Shown here piece after piece: positions 31,980 to 43,015 of a stretch of 64,000 nt of DNA (its first letter is position 1; every line of letters begins with the position of its first letter). The translations under genes were made by a program, and so were the position numbers. Source of the stretch: Stereocaulon alpinum (taxonomy: Eukaryota; Ascomycota; Lecanoromycetes; Lecanorales; Stereocaulaceae); NCBI GenBank assembly GCA_018257865.1, contig JAEUBA010000003.1:496001-560000 (forward strand). The letters are read 5' to 3'. Under the pieces are notes generated by a model. That model searched no databases. It was not told the DNA's origin and saw only the letters and a program-made list of their open reading frames with translations.

Positions 31980-33924
31980 ATGAGTCAACAGGGTGGGAAA
32001 GACATGCGGCATCACTCATATCACTCATCCAATGAGTACACTGGAAGTCAAGCCCCAGGGTTAAATGTTCAGCAGGCCACTGCTCAGGGCTCCCAGTATT
32101 CAAATCCCTCGGCCGGACAATCTCTTCCAGGTGTTCTACAGCCAGGGAGACCTGGTCCCTCGTCGTCTATTACAGCTCCCACCACTATACCCACATTACC
32201 TCAGCTCCAGAATTCAGCACAACAACAACAACGATCTTCGCCACGGCCGTCGACTGCCAATCATGCTCATAGCCACTCGCGATCAAGTCCCGCAGGCTTA
32301 GATCAACCAAAATACGCCCCCTTCGTCAATACTCCTGAAAGTGCCAAACACGCATCAACCCCAACTCACAGATACACCTCGTCTCAAACAGGGCAAGGCG
32401 ATGCGACATACTCGCCTCTGGGCTTGGCAGATATTCGACCGCTAGGCGAGTCGGGTCAAGATGGGTCGCAGAGCGCAAACCCATACTCTAGCGAGGCTTT
32501 TCCTGCGTTTCCCACCAATAGCAACTATCTGGCACCATGGGCAGTGTATGCATTCGATTGGTGCAAATGGCCTGTACAACAGCATAGCTCTAGCGACTCC
32601 GCTGGGAAAATGGCCATCGGCAGTTACGTTGAAGACGGACACAATTTTGTAAGTGCGCAGATGTACCCGACTTACCAGATCCAGAGCTTTTGATAGCCTC
32701 TACTAACTCCGGATCTAGATTCAAATCCTTGATACTAAGGTCACACCAGAAACGGACCCTGATCAAGGGCCTGATGCACCTCAATTCGGACTTGATTTCA
32801 TCAAAACTGCAGAAGCCACTCATTCCTATCCTGTCACAAGAATATTATGGGAGCCTGCATCATCGCAGAAACAATCCACTGATCTGTTAGCCACATCTGG
32901 AGATCATCTACGATTGTGGTCCCTGCCCTCACAACCATCCTACAATCCCAGTAATTCCATAACTCGTCCACAAAATCCAACCCAACAGCCGCCTCAGAAG
33001 CTGACTCCGCTCGCTCTCCTTTCGAATTCGAAATCGCCTGAACACACTGCACCTCTGACATCCCTTGATTGGAATATGCTATCTCCAAGTTTGATCATTA
33101 CCTCCAGCATCGACACAACGTGTACAATATGGGACATTCCCACCCTCACAGCCAAAACTCAATTAATCGCACATGATAAGGAAGTCTTTGATGTACGCTT
33201 CTGTGCAAACAGCGTCGATGTCTTCGTCAGCTGCGGCGCCGACGGTAGCGTGCGAATGTTCGATCTCAGAAGTCTCGAGCACAGTACCATCATATATGAG
33301 CCTTCAGAAAAGAACAATGAGAAGTGTGCGTATTCCCTCAAGTTACGTACATTATCAACTAAATAGTTCATCTAGCCTCGAGTCCTGGAAACATGAGTCC
33401 GACAACAGCACAACAAACTATGTCATACGCACCTCCACTACTCAGATTAGCTGGTGAGATATGATTTTGGAAGACTACGATACGTTTGTCGAAATTGACC
33501 ATCATTAGCATCACCACACGACGCCCACCTCCTCGCAACCTTTTCCCAAGACTCCAACAGCATCCGAATCCTAGACGTCCGGCAACCAGGCCAAGCTTTG
33601 CTAGAACTAAAAGGCCACGCCGCAGCAATAAATTGTATAGAATGGTCTCCCTCGCGACGAGGCACCCTCGCATCCGGCGGCGACGACTCCTTGGTCCTGA
33701 TTTGGGATCTCATCAACCACAATAACTCCACCCTAGCTCAAGGCGCCAACGGCAATCCACCGTCCAACTCTGGACCCGTCAGCACTGAGGGCCCCGCTGC
33801 AAGTTGGCAGTGTGATTACGAGGTCGGGAATATCAGCTGGGCGCCTCAGAGCGGACTGACGAGCCAGGGTGGTGATTGGTTGGGTGTTAGTGGTGGGAGA
33901 GGCGTTTGGGGTGTTTCTATGTGA
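31980..33924 (+). CDS. WD-repeat protein of the DCAF7/WDR68 (AN11) family
   Basis: Four exons: 31980-32648, 32719-33325, 33376-33453, 33509-33924; introns 70, 50 and 55 bp; 589 aa. Residues 1-195 are low complexity (Gln, Ser, Pro). The WD core begins LAPWAVYAFDWCKWP, the family's typical first blade, then KMAIGSYVEDGHNF|IQILDTK, THSYPVTRILWEP, LLATSGDHLRLWSL, PLTSLDWN, ITSSIDTTCTIWDI, AHDKEVFDVRF, VSCGADGSVRMFDLRSLEHSTIIYE, INCIEWSPSRRGTLASGGDDSLVLIWD. These proteins act as scaffolds for kinases and ubiquitin ligases. Intron 2 has two possible acceptors in frame; the chosen one makes a 50-bp intron and a 5-residue shorter loop. The 3' end turns G-rich near 33780. Confidence 0.85.
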
Positions 33925-34309
33925 TTTGACTGCATTGGGGAATGAGCATATACATCATGGTTTTTGGGGGTTTGCGTAAGATTGCATGGGTATGGGCATG
34001 AGCGTGGGAGTATGGTGTTGGAAAAGGCTACATGAATGGGCCCTGGGGAGAAAGAGCGATGGGTATTTGGCATGATGTTCGATGATTATGTATGTACATG
34101 TCATGTGCGGAGTATAAATCTCATGAGAAGAAGGAGAGCACACCCAAATTTGATTCTTATCCTCTTGCCAGCTTTTGACATGCAGATCGCATGACGCGAG
34201 CTGCGCAGGTAGCAGGCACACATGCATACGTCGAAGTCGCTGATAGCCTTTCTATCTAGCTATAGTTATATCCCAACATTCTCCCAAATCCTTATACCCA
34301 TTCAACAAA
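33925..34309. other. Convergent 3' region
   Basis: 385 bp between the WD-protein stop and the ATG28 stop. Nothing recognised beyond G-rich then C-rich composition. Confidence 0.4.
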
Positions 34310-35737
34310 TCATTCATCATCATGATGCGAAATCAACAACTCCGGCCCCGGCCCATCATCTTCGTCCTCCGACCTCTCCCTCTCCATACTCAAAAGCTCA
34401 TCAGCATGCTCAAGATCAGGTCTATCATCCCTTAACAACGACACCCCAGTGCCATACCCATTCATCTTGCCCTTCCCCTTTCCTCTACCAAGCTCGCTAG
34501 CCTCGCTAGCCTCCTCAAGCACCCCCTGCCCTTCAACCAAAGCCTCCAATTCCGCACCAATACAGCAAACTAACAATTTCCAATTCTTCGCTTCTGCAAG
34601 GTCGAGTTTGCTTTCGATACGTGATCGAGCTTTCCGCATTGTCTGTAGGATGTTCTTCATGCCTTCTACTGCAGGTTGTTCGGACTCGGACTCTAATAAT
34701 GGGGGTCGTATACGCTGCATCTCCTCTCGGAGCGCCTTTTCCACTGTAGAAACTTCCTGCACCACTTCCTCCCACACCGCGGCCCCGTCTTCGAGGGCGT
34801 TCTTCTCTTCTTCTACGGCGGAAAGTCGGGTGCGTAGGGCGTGTTGCTCGTCGGTGTAGTGCTCTTTTGCCATTTCGAGCGTTCGCCGTTCGTGGGGGAG
34901 GGACCATATTCCTGTTGCAGCTGCGGTGTGGTTGGTAGATTGCAAGGGCGGTCTTGCCAGGAAGTTCTTGATATCCTTCTCTGCGAGAGCTAGAGCTGAT
35001 TTATATGAGCTGAGTTTACTTTGCACGCTGTTGTTTAGTCCGTCGATCTCGCGAAGGAGGTGCCGTTGTCGGGCTTTCATTTCGTAGAGTCGGGTTTCTA
35101 GCTCGTGGATTTCGTGGTCTAAGGTCTTCTCTTCGCCTTTAAGCTCATTCACCCGGCGAGTAGTGTCTTCGGACTCGATATCCCTTATGTGTCCCTGCAA
35201 GCCTGTTGACTTCCGCTCAAAGCTCTGAACAGCTGATAAGACATCATCACGTTGCAACACCTCATCTTCTAACACTCTCGCCTCTTGAAGCTTCAAATCT
35301 GCCAAGTCTGAGATAGCTCTGCTGATACCTCTGCGCGCACCGCGTAACCCAAGTTTCCGCTTAGCAGGCTGCCGTACTGGCATAATAGGCTTGGGCTTGT
35401 GGGAACTGCGAGATCCAGAATCTGTAGTTGGCGTCCTACTGCCTGTTGAGGATGTTTCATCTTGAGGAGGTCCAGTGAGACCGGCGAGGAGACCCTCGCT
35501 TTGTGCGTTTAGGAGACTCTGGAGATTATTCTGTAGGTGGGCCTCTTGACGAGAGAGGGTGACAAGGGAATCCGTTTGGGGAATGGTTGTCGAAGTCATC
35601 TTGAAAGCCTGGGGTGGTCGGACAGTGGGACTGGCTGGTGCTGTCTGGTAGGGTGTTGGAGGGCTCGCTCTATGTAATGGTAGTAGTGGTATGTCTTTCC
35701 TGGCAGTAGACCGGCTGAAGAGAGCGCTGAGAGACAT
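34310..35737 (-). CDS. ATG28: Autophagy-related protein 28-like coiled-coil protein
   Basis: Single exon, 475 aa. A Ser/Pro/Thr-rich N-terminus is followed by long coiled coils (residues about 170-245 and 285-370: LEDEVLQRDDVLSAVQSFE, HEIHELETRLYEMKARQRH, LRTRLSAVEEEKNALEDG) and an acidic tail ending SEDEDDGPGPELLISHHDDE. The pattern and several blocks (IWSLPHERRTLEMAKEHY, ARSRIESKLDLAEAKNWKLLVCCIGAELEAL) match my knowledge of fungal ATG28-type proteins, which act with ATG17 or micro/macropexophagy factors. The assignment rests on recalled similarity, not on a catalytic motif. A later ATG (residue 47, MTSTTIP) is an alternative start. Confidence 0.6.
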   Translation of the reverse strand: MSLSALFSRSTARKDIPLLPLHRASPPTPYQTAPASPTVRPPQAFKMTSTTIPQTDSLVTLSRQEAHLQNNLQSLLNAQSEGLLAGLTGPPQDETSSTGSRTPTTDSGSRSSHKPKPIMPVRQPAKRKLGLRGARRGISRAISDLADLKLQEARVLEDEVLQRDDVLSAVQSFERKSTGLQGHIRDIESEDTTRRVNELKGEEKTLDHEIHELETRLYEMKARQRHLLREIDGLNNSVQSKLSSYKSALALAEKDIKNFLARPPLQSTNHTAAATGIWSLPHERRTLEMAKEHYTDEQHALRTRLSAVEEEKNALEDGAAVWEEVVQEVSTVEKALREEMQRIRPPLLESESEQPAVEGMKNILQTMRKARSRIESKLDLAEAKNWKLLVCCIGAELEALVEGQGVLEEASEASELGRGKGKGKMNGYGTGVSLLRDDRPDLEHADELLSMERERSEDEDDGPGPELLISHHDDE

Positions 35738-36398
35738 TGTTGATTAGCTGTCAGGAACCGCGGAAATTTGTATGTTACAGTGGAGGAATGCAAACGCCAT
35801 ACCAGCCATCACGCAGTAAGGCCGTTGTCAGGCCACATGCGTGGATCTCTGCCTAGTGTCTGCCATAGTAAAGACATAGCGTCGAATCCAATTGGACACA
35901 TCGTGTGACCTTGAGGAAGCTTCAAACTGTAGACTGTATAACCCTAACCCTCATACCGGACTACCAAAGTTTAGTTTAGTTCAGCCACTAATCTTCGGAC
36001 AGCTCTCCCTCGCTCTCTCAGGCCCTTCTATTTCAAATTTGGTCATGCAATTCATGAATGAGCGGTAAAGGCTCGCGATTGACGCCTCTCTTGCAGATGT
36101 TACATTGTAATGTGACCTTCACACAGAGGCATTTGCTCACAATTTCCCACTCGCTTTTCCTCGGAAGAATACTGGGTATTCATCATATCAACATTAGATT
36201 TATAAATTTGGCATAGCGTATCAGTACCAAGGACCGCATCCTATACAGTTCAACGACTCCATCCCACTCCTCTAGAAGCTATGTTCCGCGTACTCCGTAG
36301 GCACGCGACCAATCCGCTCCCTGCCTACTACTACTCAATATTGGTGTTCCTCAGTAGGTACCGCCCTCCTTCATGCTTCTGTTTGCTTTCTCTCGTAG
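35738..36398. other. Intergenic region
   Basis: 661 bp between the ATG28 start and the ERV14 stop. It contains one short CCCTAACCCT run near 35941, too short to be telomeric. No gene seen. Confidence 0.4.
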
Positions 36399-37023
36399 TC
36401 AATGCGATTCGTCCCTTATCAGCGCTACTATCATGCTATATAGGTAGAAGAAAAACATGATAAGATGGAAGCCGAGCTTGATGAACGATTCCTGCGTAGA
36501 TCAGCCTATGCTCTAGTATCTCTGCGTAGAAAGGCGCAATGATCGAGCGTCTTTTACCTTTTTATGTACGTTGAGCTTCCTAAATATCTCCGTCGCGTCC
36601 AGAAGGTGTTGGTTCTCGAAGATCCTGCAACAATGGTCAACTCTGCTCTCCGTATTTATAAGGCTTGGTCCTTACTTCTTCGCATTGTATGCAAGTAATG
36701 GTAGGTTGAGGATTACGGCGACCCAGTATCCGTTGATCAAAAAGAGTGCTGTCAGGAAGGCATGTACGGCTGCCTCGGGCACGATGTAGGTGTTCAAACG
36801 ATTGCAAAGGTCAATAGGATTGATGTAATCACTAGTCAGATAAAATCGTTAGCACATGCTTTGAGAAGAGGCCCGATCACAGTGAGTCCCGGAAGTAGGG
36901 AAAGCACCGGGGCATCTCATACCATTCTAGATCGCTGTACATGATGGTGAAGAAGACTTGTAAGAAGAGGTTGACGGCATTTATTAGTACCGCCAGGAGG
37001 TACAGCCATGCTTCGCCGGACAT
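36399..37023 (-). CDS. ERV14: Cornichon-family ER cargo receptor ERV14
   Basis: Four small exons: 37023-36923, 36831-36676, 36624-36558, 36491-36399; introns 91, 51 and 66 bp; 138 aa, the normal family length. ERV14/cornichon loads membrane cargo into COPII vesicles at the ER. Sequence landmarks: MSGEAWLYLLAVLINAVNLF (first membrane segment), MYSDLE|CDYINPIDLCNRLN, VVPEAA-type loop read here as YIVPEAAVHAFLTALFL, LPLLAYNAKK|IFENQHLLDATEIFRKLNVHKK, and the last segment LGFHLIMFFFYLYSMIVALI. The stretch IFENQHLLDATEIFR is the cargo/COPII-binding region of the family. Every joint is fixed by conserved residues on both sides, so the model is firm despite very short exons. Confidence 0.95.
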
Positions 37024-37623
37024 CATATGGACAGTTTGTAGGTCACGCGTTGGGTGCTCGCGTGCGTGAGGCTGGGCGAGAGTGGGCAGCTTGTACTCGA
37101 GGATTCGCTGGTTTGATAAGCTAAAGTGGGGAAAGTCTTTAGAGATGGCGAAAGCTGTCTGCCAGAAAGTAAGCTACGATGACCGAGTTCCCAGCTAGAA
37201 GTCCAGAAGAATGAACAATATCGACTCTTGGTGTCTTGTAGAATATGGTGGGGTGATTCTTGATGTTTGGTGTGTATTCAGTGAGGTCAGTGCCTTGGAA
37301 GGCTGGCAACGGCCGCCGCTTTAGCAGCGTCATTGCTCCGTAGCCTATAATATCTGGTTTGAGCCGACGTTTCCTTTCCCCCTTGACTCTCGTGTGATGC
37401 AGGCTATGGACTATCGGCTTGATGTCAAAGTTGAAGGCAGATGCCGTTTGTGCTCTGCATGCGACAACCGGCTGTTGCAGGACTTCTCCAACCAACGGGA
37501 ACTGTTCCTATGACTTCCAATCTACGTCAATCTACAAATCGACCATGCTCTCCTTTGATTTAGTAACAATGTAGCATCTTGTTGCAGGACAATTGGCCTA
37601 GTTATTGGATATTGTCGACGTTC
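37024..37623. other. Intergenic region
   Basis: 600 bp between the ERV14 start and the aminotransferase stop. A minus-strand open frame of about 118 codons (37139-37495) has no ATG near its start and no similarity; probably non-coding. Confidence 0.4.
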
Positions 37624-39216
37624 TTAGGTTTCTTCAGCTAGAGGTAGGGTCTGGTATCCTTTTCTCATAAATCCTCTCAGTTTCTCCAATCCTTCATCCA
37701 GCACATATGTCTCACAACAGAAGCCGAATCTTACATAACCTTTGAATTCCTCTCCGAAACATCTACTTCCTGGGCATAGCATGACACCCGTTTCTTCCAT
37801 CAACTTCTCGCAGAATGCCACGTCGTCAATATCCTGGCCCATCTTTGAGAATTTAATGAAAGCTGTTGTCCCAGCTATTGGTTTCACCCATTCACAAGCC
37901 CACCGAAAGCTTTCCACGAAAATATCCAGGATACCCAAGTTCCGTTTCGCAAGCTGAATGTTTCGGTCGAGCAGGCCGTGTATGACATCTTGGCTAAGAG
38001 CATAAGCGGCAACTTGGTCATCGATCTGGCTGACGCTGATAGTGGTGTAATCCCTTGCCTGGGCGCAGGCCTCAATTAATTCAGAGCTTCGAGATGCGAT
38101 CCAGCCTACACGTATACCGGCGAGGCTATAGGCCTTTGAAAGAGATCCAGTGGCTATGACTTTGAGGTATGGGAGTGACATAATCGAGGGTGGGAAGTCC
38201 GGGGACATGGGTAATATCGAATGGAACAGAGGACGGTAAACCTCGTCGGCCATGATAATCAGATTATGTTCCTCAGCAACCTCAACCAAAGAATCGAGGG
38301 TTGGCTTAGAGATGATCGTGCCGGTAGGATTTTGCGGGTTATTGATAATAATCATTTTGGTGTTTGGCCGTATTAGAGCTTTTAGCTCTTCTATATCCAG
38401 TTGCCATTTCCTCTTTTCCTTTGATCGCCACAGATCTACTTCAGCTCCAAGGCTTTTAGGGACCTCGTACAATTGTTGATATGTGGGATAATGGCATATG
38501 ACATGGTCGCCTTTTCCCACAAGGCCATACAAAACAGTCATATTTGCAGCTATTGCACCGGGCGTTATCAATATCTTGTCGGCTTGCAATGGCTTCTTTG
38601 CAGAATAGAGGTTGGCAAGGGTGCTTCGCAGCTTCTCCGAGCCTCGTATGGTGCCATAAGTGAGCTTGGTAGATGAAGACCATAGCTCGCTCTCCTTGTT
38701 TTCCGAGAGGTCTTGCAATTCGTCGAGAGATATCGAGGCTACACATGTTTCGGCAATGTTGTATTTCGCACGGGTCTCATGTTCATCCATCCACTAAGTC
38801 AAACGATGTTAGTCTGGTAACTGCACCATGAGACCGTTGAGCATTCGTAGTCAAAAGCATTGAGTTGTCGATTAGCACTGATTTGCAACATAGATCACTC
38901 GTCTTGAAGGGACCATCTGGTTAGACCCAAGTATCTAGGTTCTTCCTTGAATATATATTCGAAAGTACGGTCAAAAGGAATACAGCGGAAATTTATCTGC
39001 CAATGATGAATGTGATAAGGAAGCTTCTAATTCATGTCAAGCTTGAGTAGGAGTAGTAGTGAACAAAGACATGTTGAGTAGGACCGCCAATCATCTTTCT
39101 AGGGGCAGAATGCTACGATAAGCCAAATGCAGGCAATGAGGGGCGAGCAAAACGAGAAGACGCTCGGAGTTTCTTACCTGTTCGACGGCAAAGGGCACAA
39201 CTTTTGCAAGCGCCAT
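37624..39216 (-). CDS. Class I/II PLP-dependent aminotransferase
   Basis: Exons 39216-39178 and 38793-37624 give 402 aa; the joint reads PFAVEQ|WMDEHETRAKYNIAETC. Fold type I features: LTYGTIRGSEKLRSTLANLY, ITPGAIAANMTVLYGL, NNPQNPTGTI, IMADEVYRPLF, and the PLP lysine in TGSLSKAYSLAGIRVGW, followed by CPGSRCFGEEFKGYVRFGFC. It resembles aminotransferases of the ACC-synthase/capreomycidine-synthase side of the family; the substrate cannot be inferred. The first exon is only 13 codons and the intron (384 bp, 38794-39177) is the longest in the window. Its donor is GTAAGA and its acceptor TTAG. The 13-codon exon carries the family-typical N-terminal motif, which supports the model. It diverges from the ABCG transporter. 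Confidence 0.8.
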
Positions 39217-39676
39217 GTTATCACGCAAGATCTTGAAGCGAGGCCTAGTATATCAGTGTCACGAGTAATTGGGTGCCCAGGAATGATTCAGCAATCGAAG
39301 CAAGGTACAGTTTGTTGGTTGGTAAATGAAACAAACAAACATCAACCGTCAATCCGTACCCCACGTTTTCTCGGGCTTAGGGCTCCACTCTGGCTTAGAT
39401 TCTGGAAGTCTAGCCGAGCCCGAGAGGCAACGGCCGCCAAGCCCTAGCCGCAAGAGATCGATGAGCACAAGACCCACCTTCTTCGTTGACAGCTCACTAC
39501 TAAACCCGCCGAGCTCTGTTTACATATGACGACCAGTGGCAAAAGCACTTTCATACCCACCAAGCTTTCCAGTGTTCGAATCCTCGCCATCTTGTAGAGT
39601 TCGTCAACCTTATCGACGCTCGCTCCAGGCAGCACTCATCCACCTTCCCCCTTCCCCCTTCCTCTTAACGAACTTC
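39217..39676. promoter_or_regulatory. Divergent promoter, aminotransferase / ABCG transporter
   Basis: 460 bp. The frame of the transporter stays open upstream to 39536 but begins with GTG; the ATG at 39677 gives a signal peptide and is preferred. The 40 bp before it are CT-rich (CTTCCCCCTTCC type), as in many fungal promoters. Confidence 0.45.
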
Positions 39677-42600
39677 ATGATTACAAGGCGGACCGCGCTC
39701 GCAGCGCTGGGTATACTCAGCTCAATACGGTCCTCACATGCTTACCAGAACTATTCAAGAACAGACCTCCTACAATCAAACTTCTCCGTCGATGACGATC
39801 GACCGCCAGATTGCCCGCCATGTTTCAACTGCAATCTCGAAGTCTTCCAGTGCGCACAATTTTCCTCCTGTAACAAATACAACGGGAAATGTTCGTGTCC
39901 ATCAGGATTTGGTGGCGAGGACTGCTCCAAACCACTTTGCGGCTCGTTAGCCAAGGGAAAGGATAGGGCGCCGAGAGGAGAAGGAGAGTGTCTTTGCGAA
40001 GAAGGCTGGGAGGGCATAAATTGCAATGTTTGCAAGACGAATGATGCCTGTAATGCATTAATGCCGGAAAGCTCTGGAGGTGTGTGTTACAAGGACGGTG
40101 TCGTGGTCAAAGAGAACCATCAAGTGTGCGACATAACTAACAGGAACATCCTGGACACGCTGAAGGAGAGAAAGCCACAAGCTACGTTTTCGTGCAACGC
40201 CGAGGATGATACTTGCAACTTCCAATTCTGGGTCGGCCAAGTGGAGTCCTTCTACTGCGCACTCGATACCTGCTCGTATAGCTCGGAGAATGATTACGAC
40301 AGAAATACTACAAACTACAAGTGTGAGCACATCAAATGTGCCTGCATTCCTGGTCGTATGCTGTGTGGAGAAGCGGACTCCGTTGATATTGGAGCATTTC
40401 TTGCCCAACAGATCAAAGGTCCTGCAACATTCTCATCAATCAGTACCGAAGGAGGTAGTCCACAGGACGGTAGCAAATTCGAAGAGCCAGAAATGAATAG
40501 CCTTATCAAGAGCGTCTTTGGAGACGAGTCCATTACCTTGAAATGTACATGGGGAGAGTGCCTATACCGAACGGATGTACCAGGCTATACACGCCCCGTC
40601 AAAGAGATCAACACACCTCTCATTGCCGGAGTGATCGCTGGATGTGCGCTTTTTGTTGTTCTTGTTATTCTTCTGGTCTGGTACCTATCACGAAGGTCCT
40701 TCAAATACGGGCCGATACGTCTGTCCGATGACTCAGATGACGATCTGGCCCACATGATGGCGGAGCACAAGCCAGCATCATTGCAATTCGAGAACGTGGC
40801 TTACAACCTGAACGGGAAGCAGATACTGTCTGGTATCCAGGGCATCGCTTTACCTGGTCAACTAATGGCTATCATGGGTGCATCTGGAGCTGGCAAAACC
40901 ACCTTCCTCGACATTTTGGCAAGGAAGAACAAGCGTGGTTATGTTGAGGGCAATTTCTATGTGAATGGAGAAAAGGTGAACGACAACGAGTTTCGTAGTG
41001 TGGTAGGTTTCGTGGATCAGGAGGACACCATGCTGCCAACGTTGACGGTGCATGAAACAATAATGACGAGCGCGTTACTGCGATTGCCTCGAGACATGAA
41101 CATTTCCATCAAAGAGCAGCGTGTGTACGAAGTAGAGAGACAACTGGGCATCTATGCCATCAAAGACCAGCTCATCGGATCAGAAGAGGGTAACGGACGT
41201 GGTATTTCTGGCGGAGAGAAGCGAAGAGTCGGGATTGCTTGCGAGCTGGTCACCAGCCCTAGCATCCTCTTCTTGGACGAACCAACAAGTGGGCTGGATG
41301 CCTTCAACGCATTCAACGTTGTTGAGTGCCTGGTGACGCTAGCCAAGAATTACAACAGAACTGTGATCTTCACCATTCATCAACCACGCTCAAACATCGT
41401 TGCCCTCTTCGATCATCTCGTCCTACTCGCAAAAGGGCGGGCTGTCTACTCGGGTCCATATGCGAGCTGCCAAAACTACTTCGATCATATTGGGTACACA
41501 TGTCCTCCCGGCTTCAACATCGCTGACTACCTCGTGGATCTTACCATGCACGCTGAGACATCCCATACTCCAGCCGAAGGGAACGGCCCTGCCAACTTTG
41601 ATGCAGGAAGCGAAGGTATGCGGACTGTCAACAGTAGCGTTCGGGCCGTCAAGTCGATCGCAAGTGCCTCAAACATGAGTGTGGATAACAATAGCACATA
41701 TGGAAGCTTCAATGAATCAATCCAGAGGCCAAAGAGTAAGCGGAGACAGTCGTTGAAGCAACAGCAAGATCGCAAATTGTACACTCGGAAGAAGAGCAGT
41801 GGTGGGGAGTTGACGCCAAAGACCGATGACGAGGCTTCTGACCCCAATGACAACCAGCGAAATAGTGCAGATCTAATAAGACTCTCAAAACAGCAAGGCC
41901 AGGCACCTCCACAAATCCTAGATGATCCGCATCAGCTTCCTCCGCCGGCATATGGTATTGGTACAGGCCTGGACGACCTTGTTTCCAGCTATGCCAGTTC
42001 AGATGTTGCCGGTTCAGTTCGCGATGATATCAATGCCGCCGTGACCAGCGCTTCAAACGCAAACGGGTTGGCCAATGGCCAGCCCAACCATGCTGTAGTG
42101 TCTGGCACCATGAAAAGCTATCGGCGAGTGGGCCTGATCAGCCAATTCGTTATTTTGTCTAGAAGGACATGGCGAAACCTCTACCGAAATCCAATGCTCA
42201 TGCTCACCCACTACGCCATTGCTATTCTCCTTGCAGTCCTGTCTGGCTTCTTGTTTTATGGTCTAACGGACGACATCAAAGGCTTCCAGAACCGACTTGG
42301 TCTCTTCTTCTTCCTCCTCGCATTGTTCGGCTTCAGCACCCTAACAAGTCTTACGGTCTTCTCTTCCGAACGACTTGTTTTTGTACGAGAGCGAGCGAAT
42401 GGCTACTACTCACCCATGGCCTACTTCGCCGCGAAAGTAGTCTTCGATATTGTTCCGCTCAGACTTATACCTCCTATCATCATGGGGGCTATTGTCTACC
42501 CAATGACGGGCTTGACACCCGCATGGCCAGAATTTTTCAGGTTCATCTTGATCCTCGTGCTCTTCAATCTCGCAGCAGCGGCCATCTGCCTGTTCATTGG

Positions 42601-43015
42601 GATCGTATTCAAAGATGGTGGTGTGGCAAATCTGATTGGCAGCTTGGTGATGCTGTTCAGCCTACTCTTTGCAGGCCTTCTCCTTAACCATGACGCCATA
42701 CCAGAGGCGGCGTTATGGCTACAGACAGTAAGTTCTAATTCTGGTTGCCCAACGATTACTGCCGCTAATATTCTGCAGCTATCCATTTTCCACTACGGTT
42801 TCGAAAGCCTTATTGTCAACGAAGTCAAGTACCTAACCTTAATCGATCACAAGTACGGTCTGGATATCGAAGTCCCAGGCGCCTCGATTTTGAGTGCTTT
42901 CGGTTTCAACAACAGTGGCTTTTGGCCGGATGTCATTGGCCTCGCTATATTTTCTGGTTCTTTCATTGTAATTGCTTACGCCGCTATGCACATTCTACTT
43001 GTGGAGAAGCGGTAA
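39677..43015 (+). CDS. ABCG half-size transporter, ADP1-like, with EGF-like ectodomain
   Basis: Exons 39677-42727 and 42779-43015 give 1095 aa. A signal peptide (ITRRTALAALGILSS..AYQ) leads into a Cys-rich ectodomain of about 290 residues with an EGF-like repeat (CSCPSGFGGEDC). A first membrane segment lies at residues 314-338. The nucleotide-binding domain has Walker A GASGAGKTT (about residue 401), signature GISGGEKRR (about 510) and Walker B ILFLDEPTSGLD (about 530). A 250-residue low-complexity linker precedes the C-terminal membrane domain (residues about 840-1095, six segments). This layout matches yeast ADP1 and its filamentous homologues; substrate unknown. The last intron (42728-42778, 51 bp, GTAAGT..GCTAAT..CAG) keeps the frame open; removing it joins LWLQT to LSIFHYGFESL, as in the family. 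Confidence 0.93.
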   Translation: MITRRTALAALGILSSIRSSHAYQNYSRTDLLQSNFSVDDDRPPDCPPCFNCNLEVFQCAQFSSCNKYNGKCSCPSGFGGEDCSKPLCGSLAKGKDRAPRGEGECLCEEGWEGINCNVCKTNDACNALMPESSGGVCYKDGVVVKENHQVCDITNRNILDTLKERKPQATFSCNAEDDTCNFQFWVGQVESFYCALDTCSYSSENDYDRNTTNYKCEHIKCACIPGRMLCGEADSVDIGAFLAQQIKGPATFSSISTEGGSPQDGSKFEEPEMNSLIKSVFGDESITLKCTWGECLYRTDVPGYTRPVKEINTPLIAGVIAGCALFVVLVILLVWYLSRRSFKYGPIRLSDDSDDDLAHMMAEHKPASLQFENVAYNLNGKQILSGIQGIALPGQLMAIMGASGAGKTTFLDILARKNKRGYVEGNFYVNGEKVNDNEFRSVVGFVDQEDTMLPTLTVHETIMTSALLRLPRDMNISIKEQRVYEVERQLGIYAIKDQLIGSEEGNGRGISGGEKRRVGIACELVTSPSILFLDEPTSGLDAFNAFNVVECLVTLAKNYNRTVIFTIHQPRSNIVALFDHLVLLAKGRAVYSGPYASCQNYFDHIGYTCPPGFNIADYLVDLTMHAETSHTPAEGNGPANFDAGSEGMRTVNSSVRAVKSIASASNMSVDNNSTYGSFNESIQRPKSKRRQSLKQQQDRKLYTRKKSSGGELTPKTDDEASDPNDNQRNSADLIRLSKQQGQAPPQILDDPHQLPPPAYGIGTGLDDLVSSYASSDVAGSVRDDINAAVTSASNANGLANGQPNHAVVSGTMKSYRRVGLISQFVILSRRTWRNLYRNPMLMLTHYAIAILLAVLSGFLFYGLTDDIKGFQNRLGLFFFLLALFGFSTLTSLTVFSSERLVFVRERANGYYSPMAYFAAKVVFDIVPLRLIPPIIMGAIVYPMTGLTPAWPEFFRFILILVLFNLAAAAICLFIGIVFKDGGVANLIGSLVMLFSLLFAGLLLNHDAIPEAALWLQTVSSNSGCPTITAANILQLSIFHYGFESLIVNEVKYLTLIDHKYGLDIEVPGASILSAFGFNNSGFWPDVIGLAIFSGSFIVIAYAAMHILLVEKR

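Noticed and set aside
35938..35957. Telomere-like CCCTAACCCT run
   Set aside because: Only about one and a half units, inside ordinary gene-rich DNA; not an interstitial telomere array.
37139..37495. Minus-strand open frame of about 118 codons
   Set aside because: No ATG at its opening, no motif, and it lies between two well supported genes on the same strand.
39571..39590. tRNA B-box-like GTTCGAATCC upstream of the ABCG gene
   Set aside because: No matching A box or acceptor stem could be folded around it, and it lies in a leader region.
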